DNA from: an uncultured Prevotellaceae bacterium
GTDB taxonomy: Bacteria; Bacteroidota; Bacteroidia; Bacteroidales; Muribaculaceae
Assembly: GCA_900322135.1 (NCBI GenBank)
Contig: ONYP01000011.1
Span: 1-34,420, forward strand
Direction: 5' to 3'
DNA length: 34,420 nucleotides
Part shown: in pieces, positions 9,201 through 16,248 of the stretch
How the letters are laid out: each line of letters begins with the position of its first letter
How positions within the stretch are numbered: position 1 is the stretch's first letter
The notes under the pieces: model-generated
The model's input: only the letters and a program-made list of their open reading frames with translations
Databases searched by the model: none
Told to the model about the DNA's origin: nothing
Program-made: the position numbers and the translations under genes

Positions 9201-9717
9201 TTACGGCAAGCAGTACACCGAGTCCTTTGAGATCAGGCAGGAGGTGGAATGCCCCAAGCAGATTACCTGTCGGGGAGGCATCAAACTCGAGAACAAGCGC
9301 CTAGAGGGACAGGCCGATGTGTCGCGCTATAACGCTGCCAGTGTCAAGCGCATGCGTTACTGCTGCTCGATGATAGGCATGGGCGAGTTGACCATGGCCC
9401 AGGTCGAGTCGATCGAGGTACGCGACCAGCTGGTCGCCGCGGTCAAGGAGTTCAACCACTTCTTCATCGACCTGTGCGATGCCGCCATCAAGGACGAGTT
9501 CGGCATCGAGAACAACATCCTGCGCCTGTTTGAGAGCGTCCTTGACGACAACCTCGCCAATTACCTCACCGCCGGCATCAACTCCTTCCTCAAGGGCCGC
9601 TATAATGCCGCCGATGTGGTTGAGGATGTCCCCTTCTTCTATCCTGTTATCGGCGTAATCCGCCATAATCTGCTCAAGAATATGCGTAACGATATCATCA
9701 GCAAGTTTAACCAATAA
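6274..9717 (+). CDS. Large protein with C-terminal actin/Hsp70-type ATPase domain
   Basis: A 1147-residue protein, apparently cytoplasmic. Residues 1 to about 580 are a large unassigned region, helical at first and then beta-rich. From about 583 an actin/Hsp70-type ATPase fold begins: phosphate-1 motif D589-F-G-T-T-N-T595, phosphate-2 motif D791-I-G-G-G-T-C-D798 and an adenosine-type motif SGTGSK around 949-954. The last 150 residues are helical. The architecture recalls the SrfB group of proteins with an Hsp70-like ATPase core, but I cannot confirm that family by eye. The combination with an adjacent tubulin-superfamily protein is the most unusual feature of the operon. ATP binding is well supported by motifs; assembly into filaments is only a possibility. 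Confidence 0.8.
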   Translation: MSEILSYSNNTSKNSEEDWISHDPYSDDDIARIKDPDGGLSENPRTAIPSPLAQLDLVKNAFKQLANERLRGARMNERLVSNALDVAQLFFDYENHKDYLRIIRWNREENIEQLRANQQHRLYGETLDLFLRSDKVYNFDLLKDWYIIMWDRKVLGGTSPASIVMAAPAVGAIDAIKVEQGVSLFGETRHLWQRDEDFVFYFYLLLNAYPTLRLHCGEVYAYMQKNLEPLRQHRPDLYRRLTAVIPNLDALDEGRAGAVLEQLEQSYDPFGGGIDVSVLGARFYHKRVLDIRTAASESDFVITPTMPQGKSELPLVLVNGFNGNVERYRYIDKEWDSATQVYGGGIPLSERKLPDTSIQYPFVTTDDFLTDTIVRLDSGCVIDTDHFFDGNLKPRTPQPTCGYLLPLKPLLFTYFDTDYLKGTIAGRHVMDIEEYADGSVMVTLRIRVKKGENRYIELSRKYFPINDHTWTFDERRGTGRVVGVTLSTSVFPFVKTDANDDYTVQLFTMIESGGATLRFYKNGIKTDGLNVRDAIRSHSGYTTTYYDVDGSFDYMEVSVKNHLGRSSGVIIPQWKPYAPSAKELIFAVDFGTTNTHVEWAERGQPSRPFTFEYGSQQALVASLHKPHSLEYAEQLQRVEFVPREIDNIYGFPLRSTLARNENSGMGCNLFSDVNIPFLYERRYFHGYEVTTNLKWKGDTELAKAFLRELTLLIKAKALLENADLRRTGIVYFYPVSMGGADRDTLERTWSELFSTYIGADSDHLRSYPESLAPAYYYSGAEVAGSSYVSIDIGGGTCDTVIYQPTSDRMSSEPVAISSFRFAGNAIFGDGFTDKDADNNPLLQHYTRYFKQVIENDKGNNIAYLGSILADIMAQKRSEDINAFLFSIENVEELRSLREIDRNLYSYNALLRNDSQRRLIFMYFYSAIIYYIAQAMKQRGYEMPKQIYFSGTGSKILNILGSLSRINMLTQNIIERVYGKQYTESFEIRQEVECPKQITCRGGIKLENKRLEGQADVSRYNAASVKRMRYCCSMIGMGELTMAQVESIEVRDQLVAAVKEFNHFFIDLCDAAIKDEFGIENNILRLFESVLDDNLANYLTAGINSFLKGRYNAADVVEDVPFFYPVIGVIRHNLLKNMRNDIISKFNQ

Positions 9718-9725
9718 TAATAAAT

Positions 9726-9773
9726 AGTTGTCAGTCATCAGTTGTCGGCGTCATTGGCAAAACTCTGACAACT
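9726..9773. repeat. Inverted repeat in spacer (AGTTGTCAG/CTGACAACT)
   Basis: A perfect 9-bp inverted repeat (9726-9734 with 9765-9773) in which TGTC/GACA-type words recur every seven bases (AGTTGTC, AGTCATC, AGTTGTC). It lies between the actin-like gene and the acidic membrane protein gene. Confidence 0.65.
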
Positions 9774-9806
9774 GGCAGCTGAAAAACAGAAAACCTAAAA
9801 ACTGTT

Positions 9807-11045
9807 ATGAAACGATTTACATTGATTATGGCAGCGATTGTCTGCCTCGCCATCTCGGCCATGGCCGAGGTGAACGACGACCAGGCCCTGTCGCCTGCAT
9901 TGTGGAAGCAGGGTGTGGCAACTTGTGCCCACTACACCGCCCACGGCCGTGGTTTCGGCAAGAGGATTGAGGAAATCCACAGCCAATATCCTCAAGGTTA
10001 CACCTTGGATAACCTTAACGATGTCTACGGCAGCAAGGGACGCCGCTGGGAGAGCATCTATAAGGAGTTCAAGGCCAAGGAGGGCGACGGTGGCAGCATC
10101 AATGATCTGCAGGCACTGGTGACCCCCCAGGTATGGAAACTCGCTGAGCCCGAAATCCGCAATTTCATCGAGAATCCGCCCGTCTTCGCCGCCACTGAAG
10201 AGACGGCACCTGCCGACGGACAGACCGGTGACGAGAAGGTAGAAGGTGAGCCCCAGGACGGCACCGCCCAAGCTACTGCCGACCAACCCGCCACCGCTGG
10301 CAAATCAGGCGTCGCATGCCCTGCCGACCTGCCCCTGTGGCTGGGTATCATCGGCACATTGCTGGGCCTGTTGGCACTGCTCACCGCACTGAGCAACCGC
10401 GGCAAAATCAAGGAGATGCGCCGCACCTTTGCGCGCGAACTCGACCGCACCAACGCCAATCTGCAGGAGTTCTCGACCGATGCCGCTGACCAGATGAAGG
10501 CCCTGTCGATCCGCTTGACGGGAAAAGCCCTGCGTGAAAAGGATGAGGCTGGCATCATCGAAGCCGTAGCCGACCCTGAAGAAGCTGTCGCTGAGCCCGA
10601 CGAAGAAGCCGACGAGGAGCCCGTCGTCGACGCAATCCCCGTCGCTGAGGATGACGAGGAGCCCGCCGAGACCCCGCAAGAAGAACCTGAGCAGGACGAA
10701 GCAGTCATCAACGACGAGGAAGGTGAGGTCATGAACCTGTTCATGAGCCGCCCCGACGACAATGACGACTTCACCCGAGTGAGTGACACCTACGAGCCCG
10801 GTAACTCAGTCTATGTGCTCACCACCTTTGACGGCACCCACGGCACCTTTGAAATCATCGACAAGCCCGAGGTTCACCGCTTTGCCCTCCTGCAGCCTGC
10901 CGAGAACCTCATGCGTGCCTGCTCGGGCAACGCCATTCAGATTCCCAGTGGCACACGCATCGTCACCGACCGTGCCGGCGAAGCCGAGTTTATCGACGGT
11001 AAGTGGCATGTCGTTGTCAAAGCCATCATCCACTACGAGGGATAA
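9807..11045 (+). CDS. Signal peptide, single-span acidic membrane protein
   Basis: A 412-residue protein of no recognised family. Residues 1-20 form a cleavable signal peptide (ends SAMAE). Residues 21-170 would be periplasmic and include a helical region with two Cys, one in VATCAH and one near 171. A single membrane span is at about 176-196. A charged, probably coiled-coil segment (200-245) follows, then a very acidic Glu/Asp/Pro-rich linker (247-310) and a compact C-terminal domain (310-412). If the signal peptide is cleaved, the C-terminal part is cytoplasmic and could contact the tubulin-like or actin-like protein. Cotranscription with them is likely, since only an 89-base heptamer spacer intervenes. 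This is a candidate transmembrane coupler; the role is inferred. Confidence 0.7.
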   Translation: MKRFTLIMAAIVCLAISAMAEVNDDQALSPALWKQGVATCAHYTAHGRGFGKRIEEIHSQYPQGYTLDNLNDVYGSKGRRWESIYKEFKAKEGDGGSINDLQALVTPQVWKLAEPEIRNFIENPPVFAATEETAPADGQTGDEKVEGEPQDGTAQATADQPATAGKSGVACPADLPLWLGIIGTLLGLLALLTALSNRGKIKEMRRTFARELDRTNANLQEFSTDAADQMKALSIRLTGKALREKDEAGIIEAVADPEEAVAEPDEEADEEPVVDAIPVAEDDEEPAETPQEEPEQDEAVINDEEGEVMNLFMSRPDDNDDFTRVSDTYEPGNSVYVLTTFDGTHGTFEIIDKPEVHRFALLQPAENLMRACSGNAIQIPSGTRIVTDRAGEAEFIDGKWHVVVKAIIHYEG

Positions 11046-11071
11046 TCACTAACGGGCTTTAGCTCGCAAAT

Positions 11072-11131
11072 GGTGAGGAGTTAGAAGTGAGGGGTGAGGA
11101 TTGAACCACTTCTAACTTCCAACTCCTCACC
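11072..11131. repeat. Heptamer-type inverted repeat
   Basis: GGTGAGGAGTTAGAAGTG (11072-11089) is the reverse complement of the sequence at 11107-11131 except for one extra 7-base unit (TTCCAAC) in the right arm. A whole-heptamer insertion within an otherwise perfect 18-bp arm points to slippage or recombination in steps of seven. Confidence 0.75.
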
Positions 11132-11149
11132 TATAATTATTATCTTTAT

Positions 11150-11521
11150 ATGCGCTGGACCTGTCCTAAATGCGGCAAGAAAATCAATGTGAGCGACGAG
11201 CGGCTCATCGCCATCGATGGCCTCATCGTCTGCCCTAACTGCGGCCTACAAGCACAACAGCCGCTGCCCAAGTCCAGCCGAGAAACTACCCCCCGGCAAC
11301 ACCCCATGAAATCATCACAGCAAACGCCGCAACACAGCACTGCACCCCGGCAAGAAGTCCCTCCCCAAACTAAGCCCCGTCCCAAGAAGAAAGCCAAGAA
11401 AAAGAAAAAACAGTCCGACGGCATCAGCTCATGGGGCTGCCTGTTGCGCTCTGTCATCATCACATTGGTCCTGTTTGCCGCCTATGTCTTCTTCGGGCTT
11501 CTGCTCGATGCCATGCAGTAG
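11150..11521 (+). CDS. Small zinc-ribbon protein with C-terminal membrane anchor
   Basis: A 123-residue protein. The amino end is a four-cysteine zinc ribbon, CPKC at residues 5-8 and CPNC at 28-31. A Pro/Gln/Ser-rich linker follows, then a lysine-rich stretch (about 80-91). A single hydrophobic helix near the carboxyl end (about 98-118) makes it a tail-anchored membrane protein with the zinc ribbon in the cytoplasm. It closes the tubulin/actin-like gene run and is separated from the preceding gene by a heptamer hairpin. Zinc-ribbon plus membrane-span proteins are common and diverse, so no specific function can be given. Confidence 0.7.
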   Translation: MRWTCPKCGKKINVSDERLIAIDGLIVCPNCGLQAQQPLPKSSRETTPRQHPMKSSQQTPQHSTAPRQEVPPQTKPRPKKKAKKKKKQSDGISSWGCLLRSVIITLVLFAAYVFFGLLLDAMQ

Positions 11522-11565
11522 TCAGGTATCTTGAAGTCGGCTCTTGAACCGCCAGCCTCTCACGA

Positions 11566-11790
11566 GGCTTGCACTATCGTTCCCTGCGCTCCGTGGGTGC
11601 TCGGGCAAGATAGGCTTCGCCTCGACAATGCCGTGAAAAAACCGTAGCTTTTTCTTGGCGTTGTGCTCGGCTTGCACTATCGTTCCCTGCGCTCCGTGGG
11701 TGCTCGGGCAAGATAGGCTTCGCCTCAACAATGCCATGAAAAAACCGTAGCTTTTTCTTGGCGTTGTGCTCGGCTTGCACTATCTTTGCA
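11566..11790. repeat. Two 103-bp tandem repeats plus a third partial copy
   Basis: Units start at 11566, 11669 and 11772 with GGCTTGCACTATC. Each full unit contains GGCTTCGCCTC, a hairpin-forming stretch (AATGCC, then GAAAAA pairing with TTTTTC, then GGCGTT) and GTGCTCGGCTTGCA. The order of parts (GCTTCG, hairpin, GCTC-CTTGCA, -7 position) matches the repeat at 2376-2611. The -7 position reads TATCGTTC in the two upstream copies and a consensus TATCTTTG in the last. Minus-strand open frames here simply follow the repeat and are not genes. Confidence 0.88.
11757..11788 (+). promoter_or_regulatory. Promoter at the end of the 103-bp repeat array
   Basis: CTTG at 11757-11760 (close to TTTG), a 20-bp spacer and TATCTTTG at 11781-11788 fit the Bacteroidetes promoter form. 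It points at the DUF4491 gene about 50 bases downstream. Confidence 0.62.
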
Positions 11791-11840
11791 GAACGAATTT
11801 TTTTTAGGGTGGGGGAGTGGATAAACCCCTGCGTGCGGCA

Positions 11841-12164
11841 ATGATGGAGTTCCTATCGACATATCACCTGCAGGGCCTCGTGTTGGGCCTTTGCTCGTTC
11901 TTGATCATCGGTGTGTGCCACCCGATTGTCATCAAGGGCGAGTACCACTATGGCTTGCGGTTCAAGTGGGTGTTTCTGGTTGCAGGCATTCTGCTGTGTG
12001 TGGGCTCGCTGCTGGTGCGCAGCGTGCTGATGTCGTCGCTGATGGGCGTGGGCGCCTTCTCCTGTTTCTGGGGCATCAGGGAGGTGAATGAGCAGCAAGA
12101 GCGCGTGCGCAAGGGCTGGTTCCCTCGTAACCCCAAGCGCACCTACCCCTGGGACGAAAAATAG
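11841..12164 (+). CDS. DUF4491 family membrane protein
   Basis: A 107-residue integral membrane protein. The pattern of three hydrophobic helices followed by a charged tail with RVRKGWFPRNPKR is the one I associate with DUF4491, a small Bacteroidetes family of unknown function. Start: ATG 11841 (or 11844) puts the family's usual MEFL-type amino end first; an in-frame GTG at 11817 would add eight polar residues. It is driven by the promoter at the end of the 103-bp repeats. There is no functional information. Confidence 0.75.
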   Translation: MMEFLSTYHLQGLVLGLCSFLIIGVCHPIVIKGEYHYGLRFKWVFLVAGILLCVGSLLVRSVLMSSLMGVGAFSCFWGIREVNEQQERVRKGWFPRNPKRTYPWDEK

Positions 12165-12184
12165 TTAGGAGTTAGGAGTTAGGA
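12164..12184. repeat. Three exact GTTAGGA heptamers
   Basis: GTTAGGA is repeated three times without change, directly against the GTG start region of the metallophosphoesterase gene. Its AGGAG words could act as a ribosome-binding sequence. The same heptamer recurs at 33438-33458. Confidence 0.75.
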
Positions 12185-14008
12185 GTGGTGAAGGCGATTA
12201 TCATGACAACGACAATGCTTGTGCTGCTAGGTACAGGCCTGGCTGCTGCCCACAATGTGAGTGGTACCATCACCTGTGACGGCTTGCCGGTGGCAGGTGT
12301 CGCCGTGAGCGATGGCGATGAGGTCGTCCTGACCGATGCCGACGGCTGCTACGCCATGACCAGCACCAAGCGTACGGGTTATGTCTTCTACACCCTGCCC
12401 GGCGGCTACGAGCCATTGCTTGCCGATGGCTTCAACCCGCAGTTCTGGGCACCGCTCGACACGCGCGATGCCAGCGTCGGCGAGGTGCACGACTTCACCC
12501 TGCGCCGCGTCGACAACGACTGCCACACGGTCATCATCGGTGCCGACACCCATCTGGCACGGCGCAACAGCGACCGCGCCTATATCAAGAAGGGACTCAT
12601 CGCATGCCTGGGCGACGAGGTTGAACGCGCTGCCGGCACCCCCGTCTACTCCATCCTGCTGGGCGACCTCACATGGGATGTCTTCTGGACCCAGAACGAC
12701 TACAACCTGAGTGATTTCATGGTCGACATGAAGCACTTCAACTACCCCATGACGCTGTGGCCCGTTATCGGCAACCACGACCATGACCCCAGCGTCCCTG
12801 CCGGTGCCGACACCGACGAACTCGCGGCGGCACCGTGGCGGCAGATTGTGGCACCGAACTACTACAGTTTCAACCTGGGCAAGGTGCACTATGTCGTGCT
12901 CGATGACATCGTGTACCTCAACATCGCCTACCCTGGCGAGGACTACAGCGAGGGCGTTGCCGGCAGCCGCAACTACCGTGGTGCCATCACCGACGAGCAG
13001 ATACAGTGGCTGCGCAAGGACCTGCAACAGGTTGATTACAGCACCCCCGTCGTGGTGTGCCTACACATCCCAGCCTGGAGCATCAACGCTAATTTCAACT
13101 ACACGGCCCGCCTCGACAATACCTACACGCTGTGCTCCCTGCTCGGCAATTATGACGAGGTGCACATCGTCAGCGGCCACAACCACTGCAACTACACCGC
13201 CCAGCCCGCTGCCTATCCCCACATCACCGAGCACAACATTGCCGCAGCCTGCGGCTCGTTGTGGCAGACCGCCATCCTCACCGGGCACCACATCTGCCAG
13301 GACGGCAGCCCTGCCGGCTACCTGAGATGGAGCGCCAGCGGCACCCGCCTGCAATGTGCATTCAAGCCCATCCACGAGGGAGACCGCCAGTTGCGCGTCT
13401 ATGACATGAACACGGTGAGCAACTTCTACCGCACCAATTCCACGATGCGTGCCATCCTCAACGAGTACCCCTCACGGGTGAACTACGGCAATATCGAGGC
13501 TAACACCGTCATGGTGAATGTGTTTGCCTTCAGCCCCGGCTGGCAAGTCACCATCAGCGAGGGCGACAGCATCCTCCCGTGCCAGCGCGTATACACCGAG
13601 GATCCCTACCACACCATCAACTACGATGTCCCCCGATATGCCGCCTCGGGCTACTACAGCACCTATTACATCACTACCGCTAGCACTCACATCTTCAGCG
13701 CCAGGGCCGCCACGGCCACCAAGCCCGTTACCGTGCGTGTGGTGGACAGCTACGGCAACATATTCCTGCACCGCATCATGCGTCCTCACAGCTACAGCCT
13801 GGACATGGAGAACCGGGAACAGGTGCTCGTGGCGGGTGATGTGAACACCGATGGCGAGGTGGGTATTGCCGATGTCAACCTGCTCATCAGCCTCCTCATG
13901 GGGGCTGCTGAACCGCAATTCCTTGCCGACGCCAATGCCGATGGTGAAATCAACATCGCCGATGTGAACAGGGTGATTGACCTCATCCTCAACTTGAACA
14001 ACAATTAA
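12185..14008 (+). CDS. Secreted calcineurin-like metallophosphoesterase with dockerin-like C-terminus
   Basis: A 607-residue secreted phosphoesterase. It has a signal peptide (best as MKAIIMTTTMLVLLG from GTG 12188; GTG 12185 and ATG 12203 are alternatives). An N-terminal Ig-like or carboxypeptidase-regulatory-like domain (about 22-105) precedes the metallophosphatase core, whose metal ligands are visible: D121-x-H123, GD161, GNH198D, H294 and GH332-N-H334. A C-terminal beta domain follows. The last 60 residues carry two dockerin-like calcium-binding repeats (GDVNTDGEVGIADVN and ANADGEINIADVN). The substrate is unknown; related Bacteroidales proteins are periplasmic or surface phosphoesterases. 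The stop is 12 bases before trmD, so they may share a transcript although functionally unrelated. Confidence 0.88.
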   Translation: MVKAIIMTTTMLVLLGTGLAAAHNVSGTITCDGLPVAGVAVSDGDEVVLTDADGCYAMTSTKRTGYVFYTLPGGYEPLLADGFNPQFWAPLDTRDASVGEVHDFTLRRVDNDCHTVIIGADTHLARRNSDRAYIKKGLIACLGDEVERAAGTPVYSILLGDLTWDVFWTQNDYNLSDFMVDMKHFNYPMTLWPVIGNHDHDPSVPAGADTDELAAAPWRQIVAPNYYSFNLGKVHYVVLDDIVYLNIAYPGEDYSEGVAGSRNYRGAITDEQIQWLRKDLQQVDYSTPVVVCLHIPAWSINANFNYTARLDNTYTLCSLLGNYDEVHIVSGHNHCNYTAQPAAYPHITEHNIAAACGSLWQTAILTGHHICQDGSPAGYLRWSASGTRLQCAFKPIHEGDRQLRVYDMNTVSNFYRTNSTMRAILNEYPSRVNYGNIEANTVMVNVFAFSPGWQVTISEGDSILPCQRVYTEDPYHTINYDVPRYAASGYYSTYYITTASTHIFSARAATATKPVTVRVVDSYGNIFLHRIMRPHSYSLDMENREQVLVAGDVNTDGEVGIADVNLLISLLMGAAEPQFLADANADGEINIADVNRVIDLILNLNNN

Positions 14009-14020
14009 AAACCAATAATA

Positions 14021-14704
14021 ATGCGAATAGATATCCTCACAGTCATGCCCGACGCCCTCGAGTCACCCCTGCACACCTCCATTCTGCAGCGGGCACAGGA
14101 CAAGGGCCTGGTCGAAATCCATGTCCACAACCTGCGCGACTGGAGCCTGCGCAAGCACCGCAAGGTAGATGACTACCCCTTTGGCGGCGAGGCCGGCATG
14201 GTCATGCAGATAGAACCCGTGTGGCGTTGCATGGAAGAGCTCAAGAGCCAGCGTCAATATGACGAAATCATCTTCACCTCGCCCGACGGCGAACAACTTG
14301 ACCAGCCGATGGCCAATGCCCTGTCGCTCAAGGAGAACCTGATGATACTGTGTGGACACTACAAGGGTGTGGACTACCGCATACGCGAGCACCTCATCAC
14401 CCGCGAGATCACCATCGGCGACTATGTGCTCACCGGGGGTGAACTGCCTGCAGCCGTCATTGCCGATGCCGTCGTGCGGCTCCTGCCAGGAGCCATCGGC
14501 GACGAGCAGAGCGCCCTTAGCGACTCTTTCCAGGACGGGCTTATCGAAGCACCCGTGTATACCCGTCCCGAAGTCTTCAACGGCTGGCGTGTGCCCGAAA
14601 TCCTGCTCAGCGGCCATCAGGCCAAAATCGCCGAGTGGAAGATGCAGATGTCACTCGAGCGCACCCGCCGCCTGCGCCCCAACCTCCTCAAGGACAACAA
14701 TTAA
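14021..14704 (+). CDS. trmD: tRNA (guanine-N1)-methyltransferase TrmD
   Basis: Methylates G37 next to the anticodon of several tRNAs using S-adenosylmethionine, which prevents +1 frameshifting. The 227 residues match the family's usual length. Recognisable parts are the amino end [18 protein letters not shown], the cofactor-binding knot LCGHYKGVD (110-118) and [12 protein letters not shown] (132-143), the catalytic-region D168-S-F, and the closing [12 protein letters not shown]. It follows the secreted phosphoesterase gene by 12 bases and precedes a DivIC/FtsB-like gene. An AAAACCA heptamer pair fills the spacer to the latter. Confidence 0.97.
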   Translation: MRIDILTVMPDALESPLHTSILQRAQDKGLVEIHVHNLRDWSLRKHRKVDDYPFGGEAGMVMQIEPVWRCMEELKSQRQYDEIIFTSPDGEQLDQPMANALSLKENLMILCGHYKGVDYRIREHLITREITIGDYVLTGGELPAAVIADAVVRLLPGAIGDEQSALSDSFQDGLIEAPVYTRPEVFNGWRVPEILLSGHQAKIAEWKMQMSLERTRRLRPNLLKDNN

Positions 14705-14729
14705 AAACCAAAAACCATAGAATAATAAT

Positions 14730-15038
14730 ATGTCACCAATCAAATTCCAACGCCCCAAGTGGATACCCCGATGGCTCAATGTGCCACTGGTGCTTGTTCT
14801 CGCCTTTGTCATCACGCTCGCCTTCTTTGGGGACAACAACTACATGCTCACCAGCAAGTACCGCTCCAAGATCAACGAGCTCAAGAGCCAGATCAAGAAC
14901 AACCAGGACTCGACAGCAATCTATGATGCCAAAATCAACGAGCTCAAGACCGACAACGAGACCCTCGAACGCCTCGTGCGCGAGAAGTACGGCATGAAGC
15001 GCGTCAACGAGGAAGTTTACATCACCGACATTCCCTAA
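14730..15038 (+). CDS. Septum formation initiator, FtsB/DivIC-like
   Basis: A 102-residue bitopic protein: a basic cytoplasmic amino end, one membrane span (about 19-36) and a periplasmic coiled coil (about 42-85) ending in REKYGMKRVNEEVY. The small size, the span followed by a leucine-type coil and the REKYGM motif are typical of FtsB/DivIC proteins, which bridge FtsL and FtsQ in the divisome. Symbols differ between lineages, so none is assigned. It is encoded between trmD and a small membrane protein gene. Confidence 0.85.
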   Translation: MSPIKFQRPKWIPRWLNVPLVLVLAFVITLAFFGDNNYMLTSKYRSKINELKSQIKNNQDSTAIYDAKINELKTDNETLERLVREKYGMKRVNEEVYITDIP

Positions 15039-15053
15039 TTCCACCTGACAATC

Positions 15054-15425
15054 ATGACACTGGAGAAAAGAGTGAAAATATCCAACCTGATGGTTATCCT
15101 GGGCCTGTTCACCATGCTGGTCATGGCAGTGATGCCCTTGTTCAACAACCTGATTGATGCCGAGTGGATGCTCTGGGGCTACACCGCCGGCGCACTCATC
15201 GTGCTCGCGGCGCGCCTTATCGGCTACATGACAGGCTGCTCGCTGCGCCTCAGGCGCCTGCAGCACATCCTGATCCTGAGCGCGCTGCTCTTTTGCGCCA
15301 GCGCCTCGGTGAAATTCATCCCTGAAGTTCAAAGAAACTGGATTGCCCTGCTCATGGCAGGTCTTGTCATCCAGTTGTATGCCTCGTGGATGATAGACCG
15401 GGAAGTTAAGAAAAACGAAAAATAA
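15054..15425 (+). CDS. Small four-helix membrane protein
   Basis: A 123-residue integral membrane protein with hydrophobic helices at about 10-32, 38-56, 66-86 and 95-113, and basic residues at both ends. I do not recognise a named family. It begins 15 bases after the FtsB/DivIC-like stop and is probably cotranscribed with it. Function unknown. Confidence 0.7.
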   Translation: MTLEKRVKISNLMVILGLFTMLVMAVMPLFNNLIDAEWMLWGYTAGALIVLAARLIGYMTGCSLRLRRLQHILILSALLFCASASVKFIPEVQRNWIALLMAGLVIQLYASWMIDREVKKNEK

Positions 15426-15444
15426 CCTCAAGTGGCGGGTATTT

Positions 15445-15475
15445 TTTGCAGTTACGGACAGTTTGAGTAATTTTG
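15445..15475 (+). promoter_or_regulatory. coaX promoter, nearly leaderless
   Basis: TTTG at 15445-15448, a 19-bp spacer and TAATTTTG at 15468-15475. The coaX ATG at 15484 is only 8 bases past the box, so the expected mRNA would have a leader of just a few bases. Confidence 0.72.
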
Positions 15476-15483
15476 CGCTTTTG

Positions 15484-16248
15484 ATGAAAGGTAATTTGAC
15501 AATAGATATCGGCAACACCTCGGTCAAGGTGGCATTCTTCATCGGTACCCAGATAGCGGCGACCAACCGCTTCGTGCGCCGTGACTCGCGCCTGCTCGAC
15601 CGCTTTATCAGCAGCTACAAACCCGACACGGCCATCGTGTGCAGCACCGCCTCGAGCGACGCCAGCCGCCGCCTTGAGGAACTGGCTGAGCAGCGATGCC
15701 GCCGCCTGGTGCACATGACTCACGAGACGCCCCTTCCCATCACCCTGGGTTACCGCACGCCGTCTACGCTGGGCCGTGACCGCATCGCCACTGCCGTGGG
15801 CGCCTGGACGATAGCCCAGCGTCTCGACATGGACAGCGATGTGCTGGTTATCGACGCAGGCACCGCCATCACCTATGACCTGGTGACCTCCAAGGGCTGC
15901 TTTGTCGGCGGCAATATAGCCCCAGGCCTGGGTTTACGCTTCAAGGCACTGCATGAGCACACGGGCCGCTTGCCACTGGTGCAGCCCGATGGGGACACGC
16001 CCGTTGTGGGCTATGACACGCCCACTGCCATCCGCAGTGGTGTCTTGCTGGGCCTGCTTGGCGAGATCAGGAGTTATATTGCCGACCTGAAGCTCTCCTA
16101 CCCGAACCTGATGGTCTTCATCACCGGTGGCGACGGCAAGTTGCTGCACGAGCGCTTGGACAATGAGGACATCATATATTACGAGAACCTTGCGGCTGAG
16201 GGCCTCAACCGCATTTATTTATATAATGCAGCAAATGAAACTCATTAA
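15484..16248 (+). CDS. coaX: Type III pantothenate kinase
   Basis: Catalyses ATP-dependent phosphorylation of pantothenate, the first step of coenzyme A synthesis. The 254-residue protein shows the acetate/sugar kinase-type motifs of CoaX: D8-I-G-N-T at the amino end, G97-R-D-R, catalytic D124 in IDAGTAITYD, GGNIAPGL and ITGGDG. I start it at ATG 15484 (MKGNLTIDIGNT); an upstream in-frame TTG at 15463 overlaps the promoter and is unlikely. It leads an operon with an outer-membrane protein gene (overlapping), lptC and a CNNM-type gene. Confidence 0.95.
   Translation: MKGNLTIDIGNTSVKVAFFIGTQIAATNRFVRRDSRLLDRFISSYKPDTAIVCSTASSDASRRLEELAEQRCRRLVHMTHETPLPITLGYRTPSTLGRDRIATAVGAWTIAQRLDMDSDVLVIDAGTAITYDLVTSKGCFVGGNIAPGLGLRFKALHEHTGRLPLVQPDGDTPVVGYDTPTAIRSGVLLGLLGEIRSYIADLKLSYPNLMVFITGGDGKLLHERLDNEDIIYYENLAAEGLNRIYLYNAANETH

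Noticed and set aside
11522..11780. Minus-strand open frames over the 103-bp repeats
   Set aside because: They only mirror the repeat, repeat their own peptide, and have no homology I recognise or start signals.
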